DNA of 64,000 nucleotides, taken from assembly GCF_014636315.1 (NCBI RefSeq), contig NZ_BMED01000001.1, positions 1,183,941-1,247,940 on the forward strand, given 5' to 3'. The translations under genes were made by a program, and so were the position numbers. Positions 33,461 through 42,144 of this stretch are shown piece after piece. The DNA is from Parundibacterium terreum. Lineage in GTDB: Bacteria; Pseudomonadota; Gammaproteobacteria; Burkholderiales; Burkholderiaceae_D. Positions within the stretch are counted from its first letter, which is position 1; each line of letters begins with the position of its first letter. The notes below the pieces were generated by a model. It did no database searches and was not told the origin of the DNA. It saw only the letters and a list, made by a program, of their open reading frames with translations.

Positions 33461-36400
33461 ATGAAACTTCCCGGCCTCCCTGCCCTCACGCGCTTGCTGC
33501 TACCCACCTTGGCACCCGTCCTTGCTTCCGCGATGCTGCTCTTCCACGGCTATGCCTCTGCCCTCAACCCGACCATCCGCCTGGAAGACTACAACCATAC
33601 CAAATGGACTACCCGGGATGGCGCGCCGGCCGCGATCACCAGCATGGCGCAGACAACGGACGGCTGGTTGTGGTTGGGCACTCCTAACGGCCTGTACCGC
33701 TTTGACGGGCTGCGTTTTGAACGCTTTAAGCCGCCGGGCGGCGGAGATATCCAGATACCCAGGATCTACGGGCTGATCGCGCAACCCAACGGCGACCTAT
33801 ATATCAGCTATATGGTCGGCAGCCTGTCGGTGCTGCACAAGAACGGTGTCATCGAGCACTTCCCCGCATTCACTCCGGAAATGGGAGGCGTAAGAACGGT
33901 GGTGGTCGATAAGGACGGCAGCTTGTGGGTAACCACCCCTACCGGCCTGTACCGTTACTTCCAGGGACGCCTGCAAAGGTTCGGCGAGAAGGAGGGCTTT
34001 TCTGAGCCTCCCGCAATCAATGTGCTGATCGATCAATACGACCAGTTGTGGGCCTCCAGCGACAAAGGGCTGTACCTGCTTAACCGCAGCAGCGGGAAGT
34101 TTGAAAAGATCGCCATGGAAAACACCGCCGGCAGCCTGATCCAGTCGCCGGACGGCAGGATATGGGTGGCCGGCAAGGACAGGGTGCAACTCGTGCCCAA
34201 CCCTGCCGCCACCAGCGGCCCTTCACGCCCGCGCCCGGCTGACTTCAACCAGAGAGAGTCCCGCTATGGCGGCCAGTTCGACCGGGACGGCAATTTATGG
34301 GCATCGCTGTGCCCGCGCGGCATCTGCCTGCTGGCGGGCGCCGGCCATACGCAGGAAACACAATTGATTCCATCTCGCCAGGCGACCGACAAGTTTGACC
34401 AGCCCTGGCAAATGACGGCACTGGTTGCCATTGTGGTGCTGGAAGACCGCGAAGGCAACATATGGATCGCCACCCAGAGAGGACTGGAGCGCCTGCGGGA
34501 AAACAAGATCGTCTCCGCCAAGCTGCCGGAAAATAAAGATTTCAGCATGGCACGCGATGGCAGCGGCCAGGTGTGGGCCGTGGACCGGCTGGCGGAAACA
34601 GCCTGGCAGCTTTTTCCCAACGCGCCTCCGCTGCTGGATCCGCTTAAAAGCCAGCCCTACCAATTTGTCGCGCATGACCGCGACGGCGCCTTGCTGCTGG
34701 CCGGCAAACGCGAAATAGAACGCCGCTACAAGGGTGAAATACAAAAAATCCCTTACCCTCCTGGCCGCGACGGCAAGCCTGTGGACATGGACGTGGCCGG
34801 CATCATGGACGACGGCAAGGTTTTATGGATGGCGACCAGGCAAACCGGCCTGATAGGACTGGTGGAAGGCAAGTGGCTGCCGCGCGCCAAGTTCAACCTG
34901 CCGCCCAGGATCTTTTTAAGCGTGCGCGCCGCAGCGGGGCAGTTATGGCTGGCTTGTGCGGACGGCTCGATCAATTTCTACGATAACGACAAACTCACCC
35001 GCTATGACGGCAGCCATATCGGGCTGGCGACCGGCATCTTTGTCGGCCCCAAGCTGCTGGTGGCTAGCGACAAAGGCCTGGCCGTGCTGGAGGGCACCGT
35101 GTTTCGCCCGCTCAAAGTCGCGGAGCCGGACGTGCTCAGCAATATCAGCGGCATGGCAGTCACCGAGGATGGCGACCACTGGTTCAATGGCGGCAAAGGC
35201 ATCATCCACGTCCGCAGGGATGATTGGCAGGCGGTGATGGATAACCCGGAAGCCAGCCTGCGCTATGAACTGATCGATGTGCTGGAAGGCTATCCAGGCC
35301 AGGCAGACCTTCTTAGCCGCCTGTCCACCATCCTGGTGGATCCAAACGGCCTGCTGTGGATACTGACCACCGAGGGCATGGTTCGCCTTGACACCAGGCA
35401 GATCAAACGCAACATGACGGTGCCGAAGGTGGAAATCCTGGGCCTGAACGCCGGTGCCCTCGCCTTTCCGGCACAGCCGGGCCTGCGCTTGCCACCCGCT
35501 TCACAAAGCTTCAATATCCAGTTCACCACCCCCTTGCTGACCAAGCCAGAGCGCGCGCGCATGCAATACCAGTTGGTCGGCGTGGACGCGACCTGGCAAG
35601 AAGCCGGCCCGCGCCGCACCGCCTACTACACCAACGTGGAGCCAGGCAGCTATCGTTTCCTGGTCAAGGCGATCAACGAGGATGGCGTTGGCAGTGACGG
35701 CGAAGCCGCGCTGTCTTTTGAGATTGAACCCACCTTCATGCAAACCTGGTGGTTCAAGGCGCTGTGCCTGCTGGCGATCACCGCGCTACTATACCTGCTC
35801 TACCTGTACCGGCTGCGTATCGCTACCGCTAGAATGATGGAGCGCTTTGACGTACGTACTGCAGAAAGGGAAAGAATCGCCCGTACCTTGCATGACACCT
35901 TCCTGCAGAGCATCCATGCGATTGTGCTGCGCTTTCATCTGGTGGCGATGGAAATGCCGGAACACAGCAATGCCCGCAACAAGCTGCTGAACGTGCTGTC
36001 GCAAGCGGACGAGGCGCTGAACGAAGGCCGCTCCCAGGTGCATGAATTGCGCAATCATCAGTTGGGGGATATCGAGGTCGCCATCAGCGAAGCCTCGCAA
36101 TTGCTGATGGAAGCACATCCGGGCATCGTCTTTCATCTGAACGTGAAAGGCACTCGCATTCCGTTGCAAGCCCAGGCCAACGACGAAGCCAGCGGCATCG
36201 CCTGCGAATCCCTGCGCAATGCCTTCCTGCATGCTGGCGGCAGCACCGTACATGCGCAGCTTGAATACGCGGATACAGAATTTACGCTGCTCGTGACCGA
36301 TGACGGCAAGGGTATTTCGGAAGAAGTGCTGAAGGCCGGCAGCAAGCCTTTACACTGGGGCATGACAGGCATGCGCGAACGCGCCGCCCGCATAGGCGCA

Positions 36401-36520
36401 CGCCTGGAGATAGGCAACGGCGCCAACGGCGGCGCCAGGGTAGCGCTGATCATACCGGCAAGACGCGCGTATGTCCGCAAGCAACGATCATGGTTGCGCT
36501 GGTGGCGCTCTGCAAAATAA
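33461..36520 (+). CDS. Hybrid-type periplasmic propeller sensor histidine kinase (Reg_prop-Y_Y_Y-HisKA_3)
   Basis: A 1019-residue membrane sensor. After a signal/anchor (about 10-35) there are many beta-propeller repeats (Reg_prop: WLGTPNGLYRFDG, WVTTPTGLYRYFQG, WASSDKGLYLL and others) building two periplasmic propellers up to about 690. A Y_Y_Y domain (about 690-760) and one membrane helix (about 768-790) follow. The cytoplasmic part has a HisKA_3 dimerisation domain with the phospho-His in RTLHDTF (about residue 812) and a HATPase with DDGKGIS and GMTGMRERAARIGARL. No response-regulator gene is adjacent. The propeller probably binds polysaccharide or other large ligand. Confidence 0.92.
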   Translation: MKLPGLPALTRLLLPTLAPVLASAMLLFHGYASALNPTIRLEDYNHTKWTTRDGAPAAITSMAQTTDGWLWLGTPNGLYRFDGLRFERFKPPGGGDIQIPRIYGLIAQPNGDLYISYMVGSLSVLHKNGVIEHFPAFTPEMGGVRTVVVDKDGSLWVTTPTGLYRYFQGRLQRFGEKEGFSEPPAINVLIDQYDQLWASSDKGLYLLNRSSGKFEKIAMENTAGSLIQSPDGRIWVAGKDRVQLVPNPAATSGPSRPRPADFNQRESRYGGQFDRDGNLWASLCPRGICLLAGAGHTQETQLIPSRQATDKFDQPWQMTALVAIVVLEDREGNIWIATQRGLERLRENKIVSAKLPENKDFSMARDGSGQVWAVDRLAETAWQLFPNAPPLLDPLKSQPYQFVAHDRDGALLLAGKREIERRYKGEIQKIPYPPGRDGKPVDMDVAGIMDDGKVLWMATRQTGLIGLVEGKWLPRAKFNLPPRIFLSVRAAAGQLWLACADGSINFYDNDKLTRYDGSHIGLATGIFVGPKLLVASDKGLAVLEGTVFRPLKVAEPDVLSNISGMAVTEDGDHWFNGGKGIIHVRRDDWQAVMDNPEASLRYELIDVLEGYPGQADLLSRLSTILVDPNGLLWILTTEGMVRLDTRQIKRNMTVPKVEILGLNAGALAFPAQPGLRLPPASQSFNIQFTTPLLTKPERARMQYQLVGVDATWQEAGPRRTAYYTNVEPGSYRFLVKAINEDGVGSDGEAALSFEIEPTFMQTWWFKALCLLAITALLYLLYLYRLRIATARMMERFDVRTAERERIARTLHDTFLQSIHAIVLRFHLVAMEMPEHSNARNKLLNVLSQADEALNEGRSQVHELRNHQLGDIEVAISEASQLLMEAHPGIVFHLNVKGTRIPLQAQANDEASGIACESLRNAFLHAGGSTVHAQLEYADTEFTLLVTDDGKGISEEVLKAGSKPLHWGMTGMRERAARIGARLEIGNGANGGARVALIIPARRAYVRKQRSWLRWWRSAK

Positions 36521-36531
36521 GTGCGGCAAAC

Positions 36532-36565
36532 AAAAAACGCTACCGAGGTAGCGTTTTTTTCGGTC
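36532..36565. terminator. Bidirectional terminator
   Basis: AACGCTAC and GTAGCGTT pair around a CGAG tetraloop, with an A-run on the left and T-run on the right, so it can stop transcription from both the sensor kinase gene and the convergent transporter gene. Confidence 0.85.
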
Positions 36566-36625
36566 AGTTTAATAACCAAAATGTAGGATGTGCACCGGCA
36601 CCTTAAACTGCGCCAATACACTGCG

Positions 36626-38140
36626 CTAAGCGTGCAACTCCGCCGCAGGTACGGCAGCCAGTTCCGCGCCCGGCTCTGCCGGCTGGCTATCCTTGATCAT
36701 GCGGCGCAGGAAAGGGATCAGCGCTACCATCACGATGCCGATGATTACGCTGCCCCAGCCCAGGGTGGCGAAGATGCTCTTGTAGGTGGGGTTGGTGGCG
36801 GCGGCTGTCAGGCCTTCCTTGGCTTCCGGCACCAGGCCGGAGAACCAGCTGGAGACTACCGACGCAACGCCGGTGGTCAGCATGAAAGTACCCATCATGA
36901 TGCCCTGGTATTGGCGCGGTGCCAGGCGGCCTATCATTGCATAGCCCACCGGGGAAATCAGCAGCTCGCCCAGGCTTTGGAAGATATAGCTGATGAAGAT
37001 CCATTTAAAGGCGACCATGCCGTCGCTGCCGGCCAGCATGATGCCCAGCGGCAGAACCAGGAAACCCAGGCCGATGAGGATCAGCGAAGTGGCAAACTGC
37101 TTGCTGAGATCAATCTGCCAGCCCTTCTTGCGCAGCTTGTCAAACAACATTGCCGTCAGCGGGCCGCCTATCATGATGGTGAAGCTATTGATATTTTGTA
37201 TCCAGGCCGGCGCAATTTCCACGCCCCAGACCATGCGGTCTATATTGGATTCGGCAAACAGGTTCAGGCCGGAAGGCGCCATCTGATACAGCGACCAGAA
37301 AACCAGCGATCCGGAAGTCAGGATCATATAGGCCCACATATTATTCCGCTCGCGCTCATCCTTGTGCTTCAGCGCCAGGAAGATCAGGATGGCCGCGATC
37401 AGCGCGCCTACGGTGATCACCACATTGCCGCTCAGCTCCGCATGCTGCAGCATGATGTAGATAACCGGCACCAGTCCCACCAGGATCAATGCGCCGGCGA
37501 CGAAGCGCAGCCTGAACTGGGTTGGCGTCGCGTCCAGCAAAGGCGTGTTCAAGTCTTTCAGCGCCCTCCAGTTGATCGCTGCCAGCACGATGGCCAGGAA
37601 GTTGCCTATCGTTGCGAAAATGAACAGGCCGGAATAGTTGCCGTCCAGCTGATATTGGCCGGCGGCAGAAAAGCCGATGAAAAAGCCCAGATTCATGCCT
37701 GCATAGTTCCACAGGAAGGCGCTTTCGCGACGGGTATCTTCCGGCTTGAAGCGTTGCGTCAGCATCAGGTTCAGGCAGGTGACGTTCAGGCCGCTACCGG
37801 TCAGGAACAGGGCCAGCCCCCAGTACAGCAGATGCGTGGTGCCGCCGGAAATGCAGCCGCAGCCCAGCACCTGCAGGATCATACCGCCGACGAACAGGTT
37901 GCGGTTGGACAGGAAACGCCCGCCCAGATAGCCGCCAAACAGGTGCAAGCCATAATTGAAGGCGCCGAACACGCCCATGATCGCAGTCGCTTCTTTATTG
38001 GTGAAGCCCAGCTTCTTGGTGGCATACAGCACCAGCGTGGAATACAGCACCGCAAAGCCCAGCGTGGCAAAGATCTGGATGAAGAACAGCGCGCCGGACC
38101 CTTCCGGGATCTGCGACAATTTTTGTCTGAGTGTTAACAA
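36626..38140 (-). CDS. POT/PTR-family proton-coupled peptide transporter
   Basis: A 504-residue inner-membrane transporter with twelve or more helices. Family motifs are present: FGGYLGGRFLSNRNLF after helix 2-3 and ELLISPVGYAMIGRLAPRQYQGIMMG in the second half (the conserved E-x2-x-S-P-x-G-x3 block). It imports di- and tripeptides with protons. The start is a TTG with GGAG 6 bp upstream; no ATG in this frame is nearer, and the next Met lies deeper. Longest plus-strand open frame on the other strand (36590-38137) is a shadow. Confidence 0.93.
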   Translation of the reverse strand: MLTLRQKLSQIPEGSGALFFIQIFATLGFAVLYSTLVLYATKKLGFTNKEATAIMGVFGAFNYGLHLFGGYLGGRFLSNRNLFVGGMILQVLGCGCISGGTTHLLYWGLALFLTGSGLNVTCLNLMLTQRFKPEDTRRESAFLWNYAGMNLGFFIGFSAAGQYQLDGNYSGLFIFATIGNFLAIVLAAINWRALKDLNTPLLDATPTQFRLRFVAGALILVGLVPVIYIMLQHAELSGNVVITVGALIAAILIFLALKHKDERERNNMWAYMILTSGSLVFWSLYQMAPSGLNLFAESNIDRMVWGVEIAPAWIQNINSFTIMIGGPLTAMLFDKLRKKGWQIDLSKQFATSLILIGLGFLVLPLGIMLAGSDGMVAFKWIFISYIFQSLGELLISPVGYAMIGRLAPRQYQGIMMGTFMLTTGVASVVSSWFSGLVPEAKEGLTAAATNPTYKSIFATLGWGSVIIGIVMVALIPFLRRMIKDSQPAEPGAELAAVPAAELHA

Positions 38141-38354
38141 GCTTGACTCCGGATGGTAGGAGAAATGAGGGATAAACCTGAGGGATCACATTGTAAAGAC
38201 ATCGCTGTGGCAATTGTATATACGATTTGTATCCGGTTCTGTTGGCCGCCATAGTAAAGCTAATTGCGCCGGGTGTGAAGCAGACTTCTGTTGCAGTGCG
38301 GCAGTAGAGACTTGTCTTTCTGGCAAATCGCGGATACGATGACTTTCTATTCAT

Positions 38355-38390
38355 AGTCAGCTTGTTAGTCGGCTTGTTAGTCGGCTTGTT
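38355..38390. repeat. Three tandem copies of a 12-bp unit
   Basis: AGTCGGCTTGTT occurs three times in direct repeat (first copy with an A for G), directly upstream of the secreted SnoaL-like gene. May be a variable-number tract. Confidence 0.75.
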
Positions 38391-38416
38391 AGGCAGCTTT
38401 TCCCATAGGACCCGCC

Positions 38417-38977
38417 ATGCAAAAAATCTTAGCCTCTTCCCTGCTCAGCGCCGGCCTGCTCAGTACCGGTCTTCTTTATAGCGGCAGCGCGCTTGCCCAG
38501 CCGACCACGCAGAGCAGCCAGTCCAACCACATAGGACGGCACGACAGCAACCCTGCCGATATCGCCGCCATCAACCAGGTCACGCAGGATTTTCGTGCGG
38601 CGCTGATTAGCAAGAATATTAAACAGCTGTCGTCGCTGATGCTGAACTCTAATATCCTGTTCAGCTCGCCGGGCAGCGCCAGCTTTGTCAAAAAGATTAA
38701 TGACAGCACCGATGTCAACTTTGACGGCATACGCAGCGGCGGTTACCCTGCCTTTGCCGACTTTGTCGCCAATTCCGCCGACGCGATAGAAGAAAAGTTC
38801 TATAACATCAAGATCACCCAGGACGGCCACGTGGGCTGGGTCATGTTCGATTTTGAATTCCTGAGCAATAAAAAAGTGGAAAACTATGGCGTGGAAACCT
38901 GGCAGCTACTGAAAGCCGCCGACGGCAAATGGAAGATCTTCAGCGTGGTGTGGTCGTCGCATGGGGCGCCAAAGTAA
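38417..38977 (+). CDS. Secreted SnoaL/DUF4440-like protein
   Basis: A 186-residue precursor with a signal peptide (about 1-27, ending SALAQ). The mature part has the NTF2-like pattern: INQVTQDFRAALISKNIKQLSSLMLNSNILFSS, WVMFDFEFLSNKKV and a C-terminal strand GKWKIFSVVWSSHG. Such proteins are usually small ligand-binding or isomerase-like. No partner is evident. The ATG lies just after the tandem repeat. Confidence 0.82.
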   Translation: MQKILASSLLSAGLLSTGLLYSGSALAQPTTQSSQSNHIGRHDSNPADIAAINQVTQDFRAALISKNIKQLSSLMLNSNILFSSPGSASFVKKINDSTDVNFDGIRSGGYPAFADFVANSADAIEEKFYNIKITQDGHVGWVMFDFEFLSNKKVENYGVETWQLLKAADGKWKIFSVVWSSHGAPK

Positions 38978-39001
38978 TCTTGCCACGATCGCCAGCGCTG
39001 A

Positions 39002-39448
39002 GTGAGCTTGTTCCCCAGACCTATTCCAAGAAGCACTCTCCTGTTTTCAGCAATATGGCTGCTCTGCGCCACCTTGCTGATATGGGCAGGCCTTCTCCCC
39101 GACTATTATTTAATTCATGCCCGGGGCATCACTACACCGCAAGCCTATCCACTGGAACCGGTGCTGACTGAAATAGGCATAGTCGGGCTTTCGATACTGC
39201 TGATGGCCTGGGCATTGCAACCGCAGAGGCGCGTCGCAAAACTGCTGTTCGCGGCGCTGCTGATAGGAGCAGCCGGAATTTTTACCGCCATGATGTCGAT
39301 GCACATGCCCGCGCATTTTGCTTATTTCGGATTGGAGCTGCTGGCACTCGCTTTGATCGCCTTTTTGCTAGGCGTGTCTTGGCTGATACTCGGCTTTATT
39401 CGACCGTTAGCCAGCAAGAAAATTGAGCACACCGGTGAGGGTTTCTAG
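39002..39448 (+). CDS. Membrane protein of unknown function (GTG start)
   Basis: A 148-residue protein with about four membrane segments (about 13-33, 55-72, 80-100, 105-135). No motif is recognised. Start is a GTG without a clear ribosome-binding site, so the first codons are uncertain. Confidence 0.65.
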   Translation: MSLFPRPIPRSTLLFSAIWLLCATLLIWAGLLPDYYLIHARGITTPQAYPLEPVLTEIGIVGLSILLMAWALQPQRRVAKLLFAALLIGAAGIFTAMMSMHMPAHFAYFGLELLALALIAFLLGVSWLILGFIRPLASKKIEHTGEGF

Positions 39449-39547
39449 GCCGAAAAATCACCCCTGCAAAGCCAGATTCACAGCGAGCACCTGCTGGACG
39501 CCTGGCATTGCATCGCTTCGCATCCATCTGCGGTATATAAGGAAACA

Positions 39548-39766
39548 ATGAGAGAAAGCCTGAGAAAGAAAATACGGGATGTCTGCGATGTAAAAATCAG
39601 GCAAAAAGGCCTGACCGTCGGCTTGTCCTTCTACGCCTTCTTCGCCAACAAAAATGACGATCCTGAGTTACTGATGGAAGCCGCCGAATGGTGGATCAGA
39701 ACGCACAAGCTGAATCATTTCGAGAAGGCTGAAAAAATAAAGAAAATGATTGAGGAGCTTGGTTAG
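39548..39766 (+). CDS. Small conserved cytoplasmic protein (DUF6500-like)
   Basis: A 72-residue, mostly helical, charged protein: SLRKKIRDVCDVKI at the start, a stretch GLTVGLSFYAFFANKN, and a C-terminal helix rich in Lys/Glu. I recall a family of this size and pattern carried as DUF6500, with unknown function; this assignment is moderate. The ATG has AAGGAAA just upstream. Confidence 0.7.
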   Translation: MRESLRKKIRDVCDVKIRQKGLTVGLSFYAFFANKNDDPELLMEAAEWWIRTHKLNHFEKAEKIKKMIEELG

Positions 39767-39875
39767 TCGCCATAAATCAAACACAACAATTCGATGGAAA
39801 AATTCCAAGCGTCTATTAGAAAACGCCGCTCTGACAATCTGGCTGCATCGCCAGTTTATAGAATGCTGATATCTC

Positions 39876-40667
39876 ATGCATAGCTTTCCTTTTGGTTCTC
39901 CCTTACTCACTCTGGCACAGAAACCTCTTCACAACGCCCGGATCTTCGTCCTTGGCGTCTACGCCAGTGCCGTCCATGCGCGATGGCTGAACCCCGATGG
40001 TTCAACCCGGGTGGCCGCCTTGGCAGTAGCAAGCGAACCGCAGATATTCTGGTCGGGCGAGGCTGAGGCAGAGATCATCGCCTCTATCCATGTCCCTGCT
40101 GAAGCAGGCCGCCTGGTGCCACCCGGCTCAAGGATGAATGGGCCTTCCGGCGTAGCGCTTGACCAACTGTATCTGGAACCATTAGGCCTCACCCGCGAGC
40201 ACGCCTGGCTATGCGACCTGCTACCGCAGAGCAGAATGAACCCCGGCCAGGCGCTGGCAGTAAGCGAGAGATACACACCTCTCGCGCAGCGTCTGGGCCT
40301 TCCTCCTGCATCCATCCCCGCCGTGCCCAAACGCTTCGCTACGGAAGCACGGGTGAACGAGATCGTCGAAGAATTCCTTTCCTCCGGTGCAGAGACCTTG
40401 CTGACTCTGGGAGACGTGCCGCTGAAGGAGTTCGTTGGCGTGCTGGGCTTGTGTGAGAAAACATCAATCGCGGGTTTCGGAATACGTGCAGGCCAGTATG
40501 GTCAGCGCCACCCATTTTCCCTCCGCGGCCGGCGTTTTGAGTTGCTGCCCTTGATCCATCCACGCCAGGCCGCAAGGCTCGGTGCCCACAGTCCACAACT
40601 CGCAGCTGCGCATGCGGAATGGATGGGAGAGGTTCGGGCACATGAAAGCCATCCCTCTCCTGCTTAG
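39876..40667 (+). CDS. Predicted uracil-DNA glycosylase-superfamily-like protein
   Basis: A 263-residue soluble protein with ARIFVLGVYASAVHARW near the N-terminus, LTLGDVPLKEFVGVLG and LLPLIHPRQAARLGAHSPQLAAAHAEWM near the C-terminus. The two blocks (a Gly-rich first loop and a late HP[RS] segment) recall the uracil-DNA glycosylase superfamily, but the active-site residues were not identified, so this is a fold-level guess. Start without clear ribosome-binding site. Alternative: an unrelated uncharacterised protein. Confidence 0.55.
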   Translation: MHSFPFGSPLLTLAQKPLHNARIFVLGVYASAVHARWLNPDGSTRVAALAVASEPQIFWSGEAEAEIIASIHVPAEAGRLVPPGSRMNGPSGVALDQLYLEPLGLTREHAWLCDLLPQSRMNPGQALAVSERYTPLAQRLGLPPASIPAVPKRFATEARVNEIVEEFLSSGAETLLTLGDVPLKEFVGVLGLCEKTSIAGFGIRAGQYGQRHPFSLRGRRFELLPLIHPRQAARLGAHSPQLAAAHAEWMGEVRAHESHPSPA

Positions 40668-40888
40668 CCTTGCCCTATGCGATGAGCACGAATCATCAGG
40701 ATCGCTCCAGCGCCAGCCTGCAGATGGGATCCGACACTGCTATATGCAATGGTTTGGAGCGGAAGCGCGGCAGGCTAGTTGTGTCTTTACATCATCAACT
40801 TTCAATACATTGCACAAATCCAACATTGCCTTTAATGTAATTGCAAACAAGGAAAGACTACTATCACCGGCTATAAGAAAGACCGTGC

Positions 40889-42136
40889 ATGCAGAAGAGC
40901 CAGCAGCAGTATGAAGAAGTCGTCCATGAACATGCCTCTCCCCTCTCTGAACAAGCACAGCAGCCGGCCCCTGCTGCCAGACACTGGTCACAGGGAAGAC
41001 TAGGGGCGGCCAGTCACAACGACTCGTCCGAGGACGATGCCCACTCCATCCAGTTCCTCGGGAGCGGCAGCGAATATTTCCGTATCTGGATAGTCAATCT
41101 TTGCCTGTCCATCGCCACGCTCGGAATTTACTCCGCCTGGGCCAAAGTGCGGCGCTTGCAGTATTTTGAGCGCAATACGCAATTGGCCGGCGCCGTTTTC
41201 AATTTTCACGGCAATCCAAAAGCCATACTACGGGGCCGCATCATCGCCCTGGCGCTGCTTATCGCCTATCACTATGCTTTCGGATTTTCAAAGGCGATAG
41301 GCGTGGGTGTGGTCGCTTTCCTGTTTATCTCCATGCCCTGGTTCTTGCGCAGCGCACTGAGGTTCCGCACGCGTAATACCAGCTATCGCGGCTTGCGCTT
41401 TGACTTTAACGGCTCGCTTGCTGGCGCCTACGCAACCTATTTGCCGATGATGCTGGTTTTCCTGCTACCCGGCACCTTGCTCGCCTTGTACCCCACAAAC
41501 ACACTCGCCTACAGCAGCTTTATGCTCTATCTGTTGTGGCCCTTGCTGCATGCGCGCATCAAACGCTATCAGCATGAAAACATCAAATACGGCAGCACCC
41601 TGGCAACATATGACTTACCCAGCAGCCGCTTCTGGCGCCCTTACATTATCGCTATACTGCTGGGCCTGATGAGCCTCGTACTGGTGACGTGCATCGTCGC
41701 GCTCACGTTTGGCATCGCAAACCGAACCAGCTCTGCTGCGACCAATTCCGCAAGCAGTTTCACCACTATGGTAATCATCTTCGCTTCTACGCTTGCAACA
41801 ACCTATCTTCTCTATTTGTTTTCAGGCCCCTATCTGCATGTGCGCTTGCAGAACCTGGTATGGTCGCACACCTCTTTTCAGGGCATGCGCATCGAATCCA
41901 GGCTGAGGGCCGGCCCCTACCTGAAACTGCAAGCAGTAAACGTGTTTTTCACGCTGCTCAGCCTTGGCCTGTACCGGCCATTTGCCCTGGTCAAGGTGCA
42001 TCGTTATCGGTTGGGCCAGGTATCGGTAACCGCCGCCGGCGGATTTGCAAACGTGCTGGCCGCCGAACACCGGGAATCCAGCGGCGCCAGTGGAGAAGGC
42101 ACTGCCGACTTCCTCGGCATTGATCTTTCCTGGTAG
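40889..42136 (+). CDS. DUF898 (YjgN-like) membrane protein
   Basis: A 415-residue membrane protein. After a ~60-residue hydrophilic N-terminus there is the DUF898 start (FLGSGSEYFRIWIVNLCLS, then TLGIYSAWAKVRRLQYFERN), and about ten hydrophobic segments with conserved W/Y and R patterns repeated, e.g. SHTSFQGMRIESRL and LGLYRPFALVKVHRYR. The family (YjgN) is an inner-membrane protein of unknown function, often beside an M48 metalloprotease, as here. The start ATG is 8 bp after a poor site; the protease gene starts 8 bp after its stop, so they form an operon. Confidence 0.88.
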   Translation: MQKSQQQYEEVVHEHASPLSEQAQQPAPAARHWSQGRLGAASHNDSSEDDAHSIQFLGSGSEYFRIWIVNLCLSIATLGIYSAWAKVRRLQYFERNTQLAGAVFNFHGNPKAILRGRIIALALLIAYHYAFGFSKAIGVGVVAFLFISMPWFLRSALRFRTRNTSYRGLRFDFNGSLAGAYATYLPMMLVFLLPGTLLALYPTNTLAYSSFMLYLLWPLLHARIKRYQHENIKYGSTLATYDLPSSRFWRPYIIAILLGLMSLVLVTCIVALTFGIANRTSSAATNSASSFTTMVIIFASTLATTYLLYLFSGPYLHVRLQNLVWSHTSFQGMRIESRLRAGPYLKLQAVNVFFTLLSLGLYRPFALVKVHRYRLGQVSVTAAGGFANVLAAEHRESSGASGEGTADFLGIDLSW

Positions 42137-42144
42137 GGGCGGAC

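Noticed and set aside
36590..38137. A 515-codon open frame on the plus strand, opposite the POT transporter gene
   Set aside because: It is rich in Gln/His/Arg as an antisense shadow would be, has no domain and no ribosome-binding site, while the minus strand encodes a clear membrane transporter.
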